From the NCBI GenBank assembly GCA_937138255.1, contig CAKZOU010000057.1:1-64000 (forward strand): DNA of 64,000 nucleotides, in the 5' to 3' direction. This document shows, piece after piece, positions 47,794-55,933 of the stretch. The DNA is from an uncultured Paracoccaceae bacterium. Its GTDB lineage: Bacteria; Pseudomonadota; Alphaproteobacteria; Rhodobacterales; Rhodobacteraceae. The notes beneath the pieces were generated by a model. That model was not told where the DNA came from. It worked only from the letters and a program-made list of their open reading frames with translations, and searched no databases. Position 1 is the stretch's first letter. The number at the start of each line of letters is the position of its first letter. The position numbers and the translations under genes are program-made.

Positions 47794-48963
47794 ATGCGCA
47801 GTATTTTCACCGTTCTGACCCTGATCGCCGCCACCAGCGCCGAGGCGCAAAGCTGTGGCGGGAGTTTCTCGAATTTCGTCGATGACCTGAAAGCCGAGGC
47901 CCGCGCCATGGGCTATCCTTCCGGCGCGGTCGATGCCTTCTTCCGTGGTGTGCAGCAGGACGAAGCCGTGCTGCGCGCCGACCGGCGGCAGGGTATCTTC
48001 CAGAAGGATTTCATTACCTTCTCGCGCTCGCTCATCTCGCAGAACCGGATCGACAACGCCGCCCGCAATTCCCAACGCTATGACGCAACCTTCCGCCAGA
48101 TCGAACGCGAATACGGCATCCCGCGCGGCGTCCTTCTGGCCTTCTGGGCCTTCGAGACGGATTTCGGGCAGGTGCAGGGCGATTTCAACACGCGCAACGC
48201 GCTGGTGACGCTGGCGCATGATTGCCGCCGCCCCGAGATCTTCCGCCCGCAGGTTTTCGCCGCGATCGACCTCTCGATGCACGGCGATTTCGATCCCGAG
48301 ACGACGACAGGCGCTTGGGCCGGCGAGATCGGGCAGGTGCAGATGCTGCCCAAGGATATCCGCGACAACGGCCGCGATGGCGATGGAGATGGGCACGTCA
48401 CGGTCAAGACCTCGGCGCCCGATGCGCTCCTTTCGGCGGGCTCCATGCTGGCGGACCTCGGCTGGCAGGCGAACCAGCCTTGGATGACGCAGATCACCGT
48501 GCCAGCGACCCTCGACTGGTCGGAGTCCGGCATCAACCATGTGAAAACGGTGCGCGATTGGGAACGGCTCGGCGTCCGCGCCCGCACGGGCGATCTGGGC
48601 AATGCGGGGCTTCAGGCTTCGGTCCTTTTGCCCGTGGGCCACAAGGGGCCAGCCTTTCTCGTCTACGACAATTTCCGCGTCTATTTCGAATGGAACCAGA
48701 GCCTGACCTACGTCACCACGGCTGCCTATTTCGCCACCCGCATCATGGGCGCGCCGATCTATGACGCGGGCACGCCCGACGAGGGGCTGACGGGCGAGCA
48801 GATGCTCGAGTTGCAGCGCAAGCTCTCCGCACGGGGCTATGACGTGGGCGATATCGACGGGATCCTCGGCGAGAAAACCCGCGAGGCGGTGCAGATGGAG
48901 CAGAAGCGGCTTGGCCTTCCGGCGGATGCCTGGCCGACGCCTGTGCTTCTGTCGCGGCTCTAG
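47794..48963 (+). CDS. Lytic murein transglycosylase, MltB type, with peptidoglycan-binding domain
   Basis: A 389-residue periplasmic enzyme. A signal peptide covers about residues 1-19. The MltB-like domain (about 25-310) has the catalytic Glu in the FWAFETDFG motif near residue 127 and the later GEIGQVQMLP segment. A peptidoglycan-binding domain 1 is at about 330-388 (LQRKLSARGYDVGDIDGILGEKT). It cuts glycan strands in cell-wall turnover. It lies 32 bases after cobD but is functionally unrelated and convergent with smc. Confidence 0.93.
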   Translation: MRSIFTVLTLIAATSAEAQSCGGSFSNFVDDLKAEARAMGYPSGAVDAFFRGVQQDEAVLRADRRQGIFQKDFITFSRSLISQNRIDNAARNSQRYDATFRQIEREYGIPRGVLLAFWAFETDFGQVQGDFNTRNALVTLAHDCRRPEIFRPQVFAAIDLSMHGDFDPETTTGAWAGEIGQVQMLPKDIRDNGRDGDGDGHVTVKTSAPDALLSAGSMLADLGWQANQPWMTQITVPATLDWSESGINHVKTVRDWERLGVRARTGDLGNAGLQASVLLPVGHKGPAFLVYDNFRVYFEWNQSLTYVTTAAYFATRIMGAPIYDAGTPDEGLTGEQMLELQRKLSARGYDVGDIDGILGEKTREAVQMEQKRLGLPADAWPTPVLLSRL

Positions 48964-48965
48964 CC

Positions 48966-51900
48966 TCAGGCCACCAGCGCCTCGGCCTTCTTCAGATCGA
49001 CGCTCACAAGCTGGCTCACGCCTTGCTCGCCCATGGTCACCCCAAAGAGTCGGTCCATCCGGCTCATCGTCACCGCGTGGTGGGTGATGATGAGGAAGCG
49101 GGTCTCGGTGCGGCGGCACATCTCGTCGAGAAGGTCGCAGAAGCGGGTGACGTTGGCGTCGTCGAGGGGCGCGTCCACCTCGTCGAGCACGCAGATCGGC
49201 GCGGGGTTGGCGAGGAACACGGCAAAGATCAGCGCAAGCGCGGTCAGCGTCTGTTCGCCGCCCGAGAGGAGCGAGAGGGTGGCGAGCTTCTTGCCCGGCG
49301 GCTGGCACATGATCTCGAGCCCCGCTTCAAGCGGATCGTCGCTTTCGACGAGCACGAGCTTGGCCTCGCCGCCGCCGAAGAGATGGGTGAACAAGAGGCC
49401 GAAGTTCTCGTTGACCTGTTCGAACGCGGTCAGAAGCCGCTCGCGGCCCTCGCGGTTGAGGCTCGAGATGCCCGCCCGCAGGGTCTTGATCGCCTCTTCG
49501 AGGTCGGTCTTTTCGCTCACCAGCGTGTCGTGTTCTTCCTGCACTTCCTTGGCGTCTTCTTCGGCGCGGAGGTTGACCGCGCCCAAGGCATCGCGCTGGC
49601 GCTTGAGGGCATTGACCTGCGCCTCGATCTCTTCCGAAGGCGGCATCTTCTCGGGATCGGCGCCGAGGCTTTCGAGAAGCTGCTCGGGCGAGACTTCCTG
49701 CGCCTCCCGGATCCGCTCGGCCGCATAGGCGACCGTCTCGCGGGCGGCCTCGTTGCGGGCGTCTGACCGCGCACGCGCCTCGCGGGCCTCGGAGGCGGCG
49801 CGTTCGGCCTCGCGCTCGGCGATCTGGGCTTCGCGCAGGGCGGTCTCGCCGCTCGCCAGCGCATCGGCGGCGGTTTTGCGGCGGCCCTCGGCCTCGTCGA
49901 TCGCATCGGCCAGTTCGGCACGTTTGGCGGCGATCTCTTCGGGCGCGGCGTCGGCCTCTTTCAGCTCGGCCTCTGAGGCCGCCTTGCGCTCGGCCAGCTC
50001 GGCGGTGCGCTTGGTGGCGGTCTCAAGCCGATGCTTCCAGCCTGAGATTTCCTTGATGATTTCCTGGCTCCGACGCAGACGCGCCTCGCCCTCGCGGCGC
50101 ACCTCGTCATGCGCGGTGCGTTTGGCCATCATCGTCATCCGCGCGGCTTCGACGGTGAGCTTCACATCCTCAAGCGCGGCGCGGGCCTCGGCAAGGTCGG
50201 GCAGATCCTTGGCCGCCACCTCGGCCTCGGCCATGGTCTTGCGGGCCGACATGGCCTCTTCCTGATGCCGCGCTTGGGCAAGGGCCGAGCTTTCGCGCTT
50301 GCCCTCGGCGAGATTGCGGTCGGCCTCGGCGCGGGAGAGGGCGCGGGCGGCATCGGCCACGGCCTGATCGGCGGCGCGGCGGGCGGTGCGGGCGGCCTGG
50401 TCGGCGGCGGTGAGGTCGGCGAGGCGCTTGGTCAGGCTCTCGTGGGCGAGGCGGGCGCCATCGGATTTGGCGTTGGCCTCTTCGAGATCGCGCTTGAGCT
50501 CGACAAGCCTGTTCAATTGCTGAAGCCGCAGCGCGGCGGCAGAGGGCGCATCCTCGGCGGCGGCGCGGAAGCCGTCCCAACGCCAGAGATCGCCCTCGAC
50601 ACTCACCAGCCGCTGGCCGGGGCGCAATTCGGCCTGCCGCTTGGCGCCCTCGGCGCGATCGACAAGGCCCACTTGCCCCATGCGCCGGACGAGCACCTCG
50701 GGCACGGTGACATAGTTGGTCAGCGCTTTGATCCCAGAGGGGAGCGGCTGGGCATCGGCATAGGCGGGCAGAACGGCCCAGCCGGAGCGGCCCGCCGCAT
50801 CGACCTGCGGGGCGCGCAGATCGTCGGCCAAGGCAGCGCCGAGCGCCTTTTCATAACCGCCTTGCACCCGCAGAAGATCGAGCACCTGCCCGCCTTCCTT
50901 GGTGTCGCGCTCGACCAACTTGGCAAGTGCCGCAACCTCGGCCCGAAGCGCATTGGCCTCGCCCTCGGCCGAGGAGCGCGAAGCACGGGCATCGACCTCG
51001 CGCGACTGGACATCGGCGCGGGCAGCTTCCGCCTCGGTCAGCGCGGCGTCGGCGGCATCGGCGGAGGCACGGGCCTTGGTTTCGGCTTCGCCTGCGGTGG
51101 CGAAATCGGCCTCGGCGCGGGCCAGAGCCGCTTCGGCATCCTTCATCGTCTCGCTCGCCCGCTCGGCATCGGCCTCGGCCTTGGCGAGGGTCTTGCGGCT
51201 GTCGTCAAGAAGGCGCTGGGCTGAATGGTGCCGCGCAGCAAGGCGGGCGGCGTCTTCGGTCATCTGCGACAGGTCGCTCTCGCGGTCTTGCAGGACCGAT
51301 GCCGCCTCGCGGGCAGCCGCCTGCGCCGCTTCGAGCTTGGCATCGTGCCCCTGCCCCGCCTTGGCAATCTCGCGGGCTTCCCATTCGAGGCGCTCGATCG
51401 TTTCGCCCGCGTCCTTGTTCAGCCCCGCCTCGCGGTCGATATCGCGGGCAAGCTGTTCGATCCGCGCCCGAAGGGTGACGATCATCTCGCGGGCGCGGGT
51501 TTCCTGATCGGCCAGCGTGTCGCGCTGGACCTGCAGGCGCTGGAGAACTGCGGCGGCAATCGCCTCTTCCTCGCGCAGCGGCGGCAGGCGATCCTCGGCT
51601 GCCGTCCGCGCCTTGGCGGCAGTGCGGGCGGCGGTTTCAGCCTGCGCGGCCAGAACCGTGCGTTCGCGCAGTTGGGCCACGGCGGCAGCGCGGGCCTCGT
51701 CGGCCTCTTTCCAGCGGCGATAAAGGAGAAGCCCCTCGGACGAGCGCAGCTTGTCCCCGATCTCGCGATAGCGGGCCGCCTGGCGGGCCTGACGGGCGAG
51801 TTGCTGCAGCTGGTTCGCCAACTGCTCGATCACATCATCGACGCGGGCGAGGTTTTGCTCGGCGCTGTTGAGTTTCAGCTCGGCCTCGTGGCGGCGCTGA

Positions 51901-52421
51901 TAGAGGCCGGAAATGCCGGCGGCCTCTTCGAGGATGCGGCGGCGCGAGCGGGGCTTGGAGTTGATCAGCTCGGAGATCTGCCCCTGCCGCACGAGCGCGG
52001 GCGAATGCGCACCGGTCGAGGCATCGGCGAACAGCATCTGCACATCGCGGGCGCGCACCTCTTTGGTGCCGACCTTGTAGGCGGAACCCGCATCTCGGGT
52101 GATGCGGCGGACGATCTCGAGGTGATCGACATCGTTGAAGCCCGCAGGCGCGAGACGCTCGGAATTGTCGATATGGAGGGCGACTTCGGCATAGTTGCGG
52201 GCGGGCCGCGTGGCGGCACCGGCGAAGATCACGTCTTCCATGCCGCCGCCGCGCATCGCCGTGGGGCGGTTTTCGCCCATTACCCAGCGCAGCGCCTCAA
52301 GAAGGTTGGACTTGCCACAGCCGTTCGGCCCGACAACGCCGGTCAGACCATCGGCGATGATCAGGTCGGTCGGGTCGACGAAGCTCTTGAACCCGTTGAG
52401 GCGAAGCTTGGTGAAACGCAC
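48966..52421 (-). CDS. smc: Chromosome segregation ATPase SMC
   Basis: A 1151-residue SMC protein. Walker A GPNGCGKS is at residues 31-38; two long Ala/Glu/Arg-rich coiled coils flank a hinge at about residues 500-640; the C-terminal head has LLSGGEQTLTALALIFA and Walker B PICVLDEVDAP. It folds and segregates chromosomes with ScpA and ScpB, which are not nearby. It is the first gene downstream of the 466-base gap that also contains the riboswitch, which faces the other way. Confidence 0.97.
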   Translation of the reverse strand: MRFTKLRLNGFKSFVDPTDLIIADGLTGVVGPNGCGKSNLLEALRWVMGENRPTAMRGGGMEDVIFAGAATRPARNYAEVALHIDNSERLAPAGFNDVDHLEIVRRITRDAGSAYKVGTKEVRARDVQMLFADASTGAHSPALVRQGQISELINSKPRSRRRILEEAAGISGLYQRRHEAELKLNSAEQNLARVDDVIEQLANQLQQLARQARQAARYREIGDKLRSSEGLLLYRRWKEADEARAAAVAQLRERTVLAAQAETAARTAAKARTAAEDRLPPLREEEAIAAAVLQRLQVQRDTLADQETRAREMIVTLRARIEQLARDIDREAGLNKDAGETIERLEWEAREIAKAGQGHDAKLEAAQAAAREAASVLQDRESDLSQMTEDAARLAARHHSAQRLLDDSRKTLAKAEADAERASETMKDAEAALARAEADFATAGEAETKARASADAADAALTEAEAARADVQSREVDARASRSSAEGEANALRAEVAALAKLVERDTKEGGQVLDLLRVQGGYEKALGAALADDLRAPQVDAAGRSGWAVLPAYADAQPLPSGIKALTNYVTVPEVLVRRMGQVGLVDRAEGAKRQAELRPGQRLVSVEGDLWRWDGFRAAAEDAPSAAALRLQQLNRLVELKRDLEEANAKSDGARLAHESLTKRLADLTAADQAARTARRAADQAVADAARALSRAEADRNLAEGKRESSALAQARHQEEAMSARKTMAEAEVAAKDLPDLAEARAALEDVKLTVEAARMTMMAKRTAHDEVRREGEARLRRSQEIIKEISGWKHRLETATKRTAELAERKAASEAELKEADAAPEEIAAKRAELADAIDEAEGRRKTAADALASGETALREAQIAEREAERAASEAREARARSDARNEAARETVAYAAERIREAQEVSPEQLLESLGADPEKMPPSEEIEAQVNALKRQRDALGAVNLRAEEDAKEVQEEHDTLVSEKTDLEEAIKTLRAGISSLNREGRERLLTAFEQVNENFGLLFTHLFGGGEAKLVLVESDDPLEAGLEIMCQPPGKKLATLSLLSGGEQTLTALALIFAVFLANPAPICVLDEVDAPLDDANVTRFCDLLDEMCRRTETRFLIITHHAVTMSRMDRLFGVTMGEQGVSQLVSVDLKKAEALVA

Positions 52422-52648
52422 GCAAAACGTCCGGCAATGATTCCTCTGGAGGGGAAGTCTGCGACCGGCGGGGCGGAGGAGTCAACGCGACGCCCCCAAA
52501 TCTGCGGGTTTTCGGCAGGTTATCCACAAGATATGGCAGGTTTGGGCCATCAGGCGCGGCCAAACCGGCGCAAACCCGCGCCGTTTCAGCGCCGCCGCTT
52601 GTCGGAATCGGCCTTGACGCCCAAGGCCCCCGCGGGCGACAAAGGCCC
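52422..52648. other. Intergenic stretch upstream of smc; no gene seen
   Basis: This part of the 466-base gap between smc and cbtB has no credible reading frame on either strand. It presumably holds the smc promoter and the promoter for the riboswitch transcript. No clear repeat or terminator was found. Confidence 0.6.
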
Positions 52649-52845
52649 TGCATGGTTCCCCGTGACGGGCGCAAAGCGCTTGGGGATGAAATGGGAATGC
52701 GGTGAGGGCAGATCCAGACAGGAGGCCCAAGTCCGCAGCCGCCCCCGCGACTGTATGCGGCGAGCGGATGCCAACGAGGCCACTGGGCAACCGGGAAGGC
52801 AGGCATCGCGCGACGACCCGCAAGCCAGGAGACCGGCCTTGCGAG
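52649..52845 (+). ncRNA. Cobalamin riboswitch
   Basis: The conserved cobalamin-riboswitch blocks appear in order: GGGAATGCGGTGAGG at about 52693, CCGCGACTGT at about 52745, GCCACTGGGCAACCGGGAAGGC at about 52779 and GACGACCCGCAAGCCAGGAGACCGGCC at about 52812. A CCCGTC/GACGGG hairpin at about 52858-52876 just before the ribosome-binding site of cbtB may sequester it when cobalamin binds. It should repress the cobalt-uptake genes cbtB and cbtA when the vitamin is plentiful. Confidence 0.95.
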
Positions 52846-52887
52846 TGCAACCAAGACCCCGTCGGGTGTGACGGGACAGGAGACAGA

Positions 52888-53055
52888 ATGATTAAAGCTA
52901 TCGCCAAGACCCGCGCGTCGACCGACGTCTATGCCATCGCCCTGACCGCGATGATCGGCCTCGGCCTGATTTTCGCCGCCGGTTTCAGCCATGCCGCGGG
53001 CGCCCATGACGTGGCCCACGACACGCGCCACGCCATCGCCTTCCCCTGCCACTGA
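52888..53055 (+). CDS. cbtB: Cobalt transporter subunit CbtB
   Basis: A 55-residue protein with one membrane helix (about residues 14-34) and a C-terminal His-rich metal motif HDTRHAIAFPCH. This is the expected form of CbtB, partner of CbtA in B12-regulated cobalt uptake. The ATG at 52888 follows AGGAG and lies just after the riboswitch. It is 18 bases upstream of cbtA. Confidence 0.94.
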   Translation: MIKAIAKTRASTDVYAIALTAMIGLGLIFAAGFSHAAGAHDVAHDTRHAIAFPCH

Positions 53056-53073
53056 CGGCAGCGGCCACATCCC

Positions 53074-53754
53074 ATGTTTCGTCATCTGCTGACCAGCGCC
53101 CTCTTCGCAGGGCTCGCTGCCGGTCTGCTTGCGACCATCTTGCAGCTTGCTTTCGTCGTTCCCCTGATCTTTGAGGGCGAACTTTACGAGACAGGCGCAC
53201 GGCTGCATTTCAGCGCGACCGGTTCGCCGCAGTCGCCAGTCGGGCATCCCTCGATCTGGGTCGAACCCGCCCGCCATATCGGCACCTTTGCCATGAACCT
53301 CGTCACATGGTCGGGCTTTGCCTTCATCCTGATCGCGGGCTTTGCCTTGGCCGAACGGACTGGAAGCCGGATCGACGCCAGGACCGGCGCGATCTGGGGC
53401 CTCTGCGGCTTCATCGCCATCCAGCTTGCCCCCGCCGCTGGCCTGCCGCCCGAGCTTCCCGGCAATGTTGGCGCCGATCTGGCGACCCGCCAGCTCTGGT
53501 GGATGGGAACTGTCGCCGCGACGATGGGGGGGCTTGGTCTTTTCGCCTTTGGGCGCGGTGCGATTGCCTACGGGGTCGCAGCCCTTCTTCTGATCCTGCC
53601 CCATGCAATCGGCGCACCGGAACTCGACACCTACTACGGTGTGGCACCGGCCGAGCTCTCGGCGCATTACGCGGCACGGGCGTTGGCGGTGGGCGCGGCC
53701 TCTTGGGCAATTCTGGGCGCGGTAGCGGGGGCGGTCTGGTCGCGCCCGGCCTAG
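53074..53754 (+). CDS. cbtA: Cobalt transporter subunit CbtA
   Basis: A 226-residue membrane protein with about five hydrophobic helices and conserved His/Glu positions (LHFSATGSP; GHPSIWVEPARH). It matches CbtA, predicted to bring cobalt across the inner membrane together with CbtB. It is the second gene under the cobalamin riboswitch. It ends four bases into the convergent DUF1636 gene. Confidence 0.92.
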   Translation: MFRHLLTSALFAGLAAGLLATILQLAFVVPLIFEGELYETGARLHFSATGSPQSPVGHPSIWVEPARHIGTFAMNLVTWSGFAFILIAGFALAERTGSRIDARTGAIWGLCGFIAIQLAPAAGLPPELPGNVGADLATRQLWWMGTVAATMGGLGLFAFGRGAIAYGVAALLLILPHAIGAPELDTYYGVAPAELSAHYAARALAVGAASWAILGAVAGAVWSRPA

Positions 53755-54083
53755 GCGGGGATGCGGCCGATCAGGCGAAAGCGCAGTTCGCCGCAGGGGC
53801 GCACGTCGTCGACGACACCATCGGGCGCTTCGGCATAGAGGCGGGCAAAGGTGGCAAGCTCTTCAATCTGGGTGTCGGGATCGACGCCGGAGAAGAGATA
53901 GGCGGCCTTGCCCTCTTGGCGAAACGCGACGGTGACGGGCTGACCGCAGACGATCATGCAGTCGGTCGTGCCGACCGAGGCCAGATCGCCAACAAGGCCC
54001 TGAAGTGCGGCCGCCATCACATCGCCCTGCGGCTGACCATCAGCCGCCCGGCACCCTGCACAGATGGTGATGCGCTGCGTCAT
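53751..54083 (-). CDS. DUF1636 family protein (second copy)
   Basis: A 110-residue DUF1636 protein, shorter than the one at 45559. It has Cys9 and Cys12 in ICAGCRA and CMIVCGQP near residues 42-49. The ATG at 54083 gives the expected MTQRITICAGC start; the open frame further upstream would overlap the cobW promoter region. It is convergent with cbtA and divergent from cobW. Probably a metal- or cluster-binding protein tied to cobalamin synthesis. Confidence 0.82.
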   Translation of the reverse strand: MTQRITICAGCRAADGQPQGDVMAAALQGLVGDLASVGTTDCMIVCGQPVTVAFRQEGKAAYLFSGVDPDTQIEELATFARLYAEAPDGVVDDVRPCGELRFRLIGRIPA

Positions 54084-54142
54084 CGTCTTTCCTTTCCGGC
54101 CCGTTTGGGCCAAATGACCAAGGTCAGATAACGGAGACCGCC

Positions 54143-55216
54143 ATGCCTGCCAAGATTCCAGCAACAGTCGTGACCGGCTTTCTCGGCGCCGGCAAGACGA
54201 CCCTCATCCGCCATATGCTGCAAAACGCCGAGGGCAAGCGGATCGCGCTCATCATCAACGAGTTCGGCGATCTCGGCGTCGATGGCGATATCCTCAAGGG
54301 CTGCGGGGCCGAGACCTGCACCGAGGACGATATCATGGAGCTTTCGAACGGCTGCATCTGCTGCACCGTGGCCGAGGATTTCATCCCGACGATGGAAAAG
54401 CTCCTCGCCCGCGAAAACCGCCCAGATCACATCGTGATCGAGACCTCGGGCCTCGCCCTGCCCCAACCCCTCGTGCGGGCCTTCAACTGGCCGGGGATCT
54501 CGACCCGCGTCACGGTTGATGGCGTGGTGACGGTGGTCGACGGCAAGGCCGTGACCGAGGGGCGCTTTGCCCATAACGTCGCCGCCGTCGATGCCCAGCG
54601 GGCGATGGACGAAAACCTTGACCACGAAACCCCGCTGTCGGAGCTCTTCGAGGATCAAATCGCCTGCGCCGACATGATCGTCGTCAACAAGACCGACCTG
54701 CTGACCGCCGAAGAGGCGGAAGCTCTGGTAAGCCGACTCAAAAACGAGAGCCGTGACGGCGTTCAGGTGGTGCGGGCCTCGATGGGGGCGCTGCCGGTGG
54801 ATGTTCTCCTGGGCCAAGGCATCGGCGCCGAGAACGACCTCGAGGCGCGGCATGAGGTGCATCACCACCACCATCACGACGATGACGAGGATGACGACCA
54901 CGACGACGATGATCACCCCCACGATCACGGCCATGACGAGTTTGAAAGCTTCGTCGTCACCCGTGGCGAGATCACCGATCCCAAGGGCTTTGCCGACCGC
55001 GTCGCCGCGATCATCCGCGATCACGATATCCTGCGCCTCAAAGGCTTTGTCGCCGTTGAAGGCAAGCCCATGCGCCTGACGCTTCAGGCCGTGGGCCCCC
55101 GCGTCGAGACCTATTTCGATCAACCGTTCGGCGCCCAGCCGCGCCAGACGCGGCTGGTGGTGATCGGCGAGGCGGGGCTTGATCGCGCCGTCATCGAGGA
55201 GGCGCTGCGCGCATGA
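54143..55216 (+). CDS. cobW: CobW GTPase / metallochaperone
   Basis: A 357-residue G3E-family GTPase. Walker A GFLGAGKTT is at residues 12-20, the CxCC metal motif at Cys71-Cys74 (GCICC) and NKTD at 182-185. A linker at about residues 237-265 is almost only His and Asp. CobW proteins load metal, here most likely cobalt for CobN. Its stop overlaps the next GNAT gene by four bases; cobN follows 700 bases later on the same strand. Confidence 0.95.
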   Translation: MPAKIPATVVTGFLGAGKTTLIRHMLQNAEGKRIALIINEFGDLGVDGDILKGCGAETCTEDDIMELSNGCICCTVAEDFIPTMEKLLARENRPDHIVIETSGLALPQPLVRAFNWPGISTRVTVDGVVTVVDGKAVTEGRFAHNVAAVDAQRAMDENLDHETPLSELFEDQIACADMIVVNKTDLLTAEEAEALVSRLKNESRDGVQVVRASMGALPVDVLLGQGIGAENDLEARHEVHHHHHHDDDEDDDHDDDDHPHDHGHDEFESFVVTRGEITDPKGFADRVAAIIRDHDILRLKGFVAVEGKPMRLTLQAVGPRVETYFDQPFGAQPRQTRLVVIGEAGLDRAVIEEALRA

Positions 55217-55665
55217 CGATCGAGGTTCGCACCGCCGATCCGAAATCGAAGGAAGGCACCGCCCTTCTGACGGCGAGCCATGCCTATCTCGCCTCGCTCT
55301 ATCCGCCCGAGCATATGTTTGCCCTGTCGATCGAAGAGCTTTGCACGCCTTCGATCACCTTCTGGATCGCATGGGACGGGGCCGAACCTTTGGGCTGCGT
55401 CGCCCTTGCCCGCAAGTGCGGCTATGCCGAGGTGAAATCCATGTTCGTCGACCCCGCCAAACGCGGGCGCGGGGCGGGAGAGGCGCTGGTAACGGCGCTT
55501 GATGCCGCCGCAAGGGCCGAGGGGATCACCAAGCTTTGTCTTGAGACGGGCGACGATCTCTATCCCGCCCACCGCCTCTATCGCCGGCTCGGCTTCAAGG
55601 ATTGCGGCCCGTTCGGCGACTATGCCGACGGGCCGCATTCCGTCTTCATGGAAAAGCCGCTGTGA
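55213..55665 (+). CDS. GNAT acetyltransferase between cobW and cobN
   Basis: A 150-residue GNAT-fold acetyltransferase. The acetyl-CoA loop is in KSMFVDPAKRGRGAGEAL near residues 76-93, and the closing YRRLGFKDCGPFGDY is typical. It overlaps cobW by four bases, so it is co-translated with it. The substrate is unknown; the position suggests a link with cobalamin or metal handling but no enzyme step requires it. Confidence 0.85.
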   Translation: MTIEVRTADPKSKEGTALLTASHAYLASLYPPEHMFALSIEELCTPSITFWIAWDGAEPLGCVALARKCGYAEVKSMFVDPAKRGRGAGEALVTALDAAARAEGITKLCLETGDDLYPAHRLYRRLGFKDCGPFGDYADGPHSVFMEKPL

Positions 55666-55694
55666 CAGAGCCTGTGACAGCGCGGCCGGTCAGA

Positions 55695-55865
55695 TCACTT
55701 GTCGGCCTTTTGCGCCTTCTCGGCGTTGGCCTTCATCTTGGCCAGAAGCGCGGCCTTGTCGGCCTCTTTGCGGCCATAGCCCTTCGGCCCGGCCTGTTGC
55801 TGATCATAGGCGTTGCGCGGTTCGTGGCGGCCGCCTTTGGGGTTGCCCGATTTTCCGTAATCCAT
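55695..55865 (-). CDS. Small basic hypothetical protein
   Basis: A 56-residue Lys/Gly/Ala-rich protein starting at the ATG at 55865 with a consistent reading frame and a run of Lys and Ala codons at the end. It lacks membrane segments or cysteines. It stands on the minus strand between two plus-strand cob genes. Similar short lysine-rich proteins occur in Rhodobacteraceae, as far as I recall; the function is unknown. Confidence 0.6.
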   Translation of the reverse strand: MDYGKSGNPKGGRHEPRNAYDQQQAGPKGYGRKEADKAALLAKMKANAEKAQKADK

Positions 55866-55933
55866 AGTCGCGTCCTTTCGCGGTGTTCCGCGCCCTTTGC
55901 CGTATACCGCATCCTGCCACAAGGGGCGATCTG

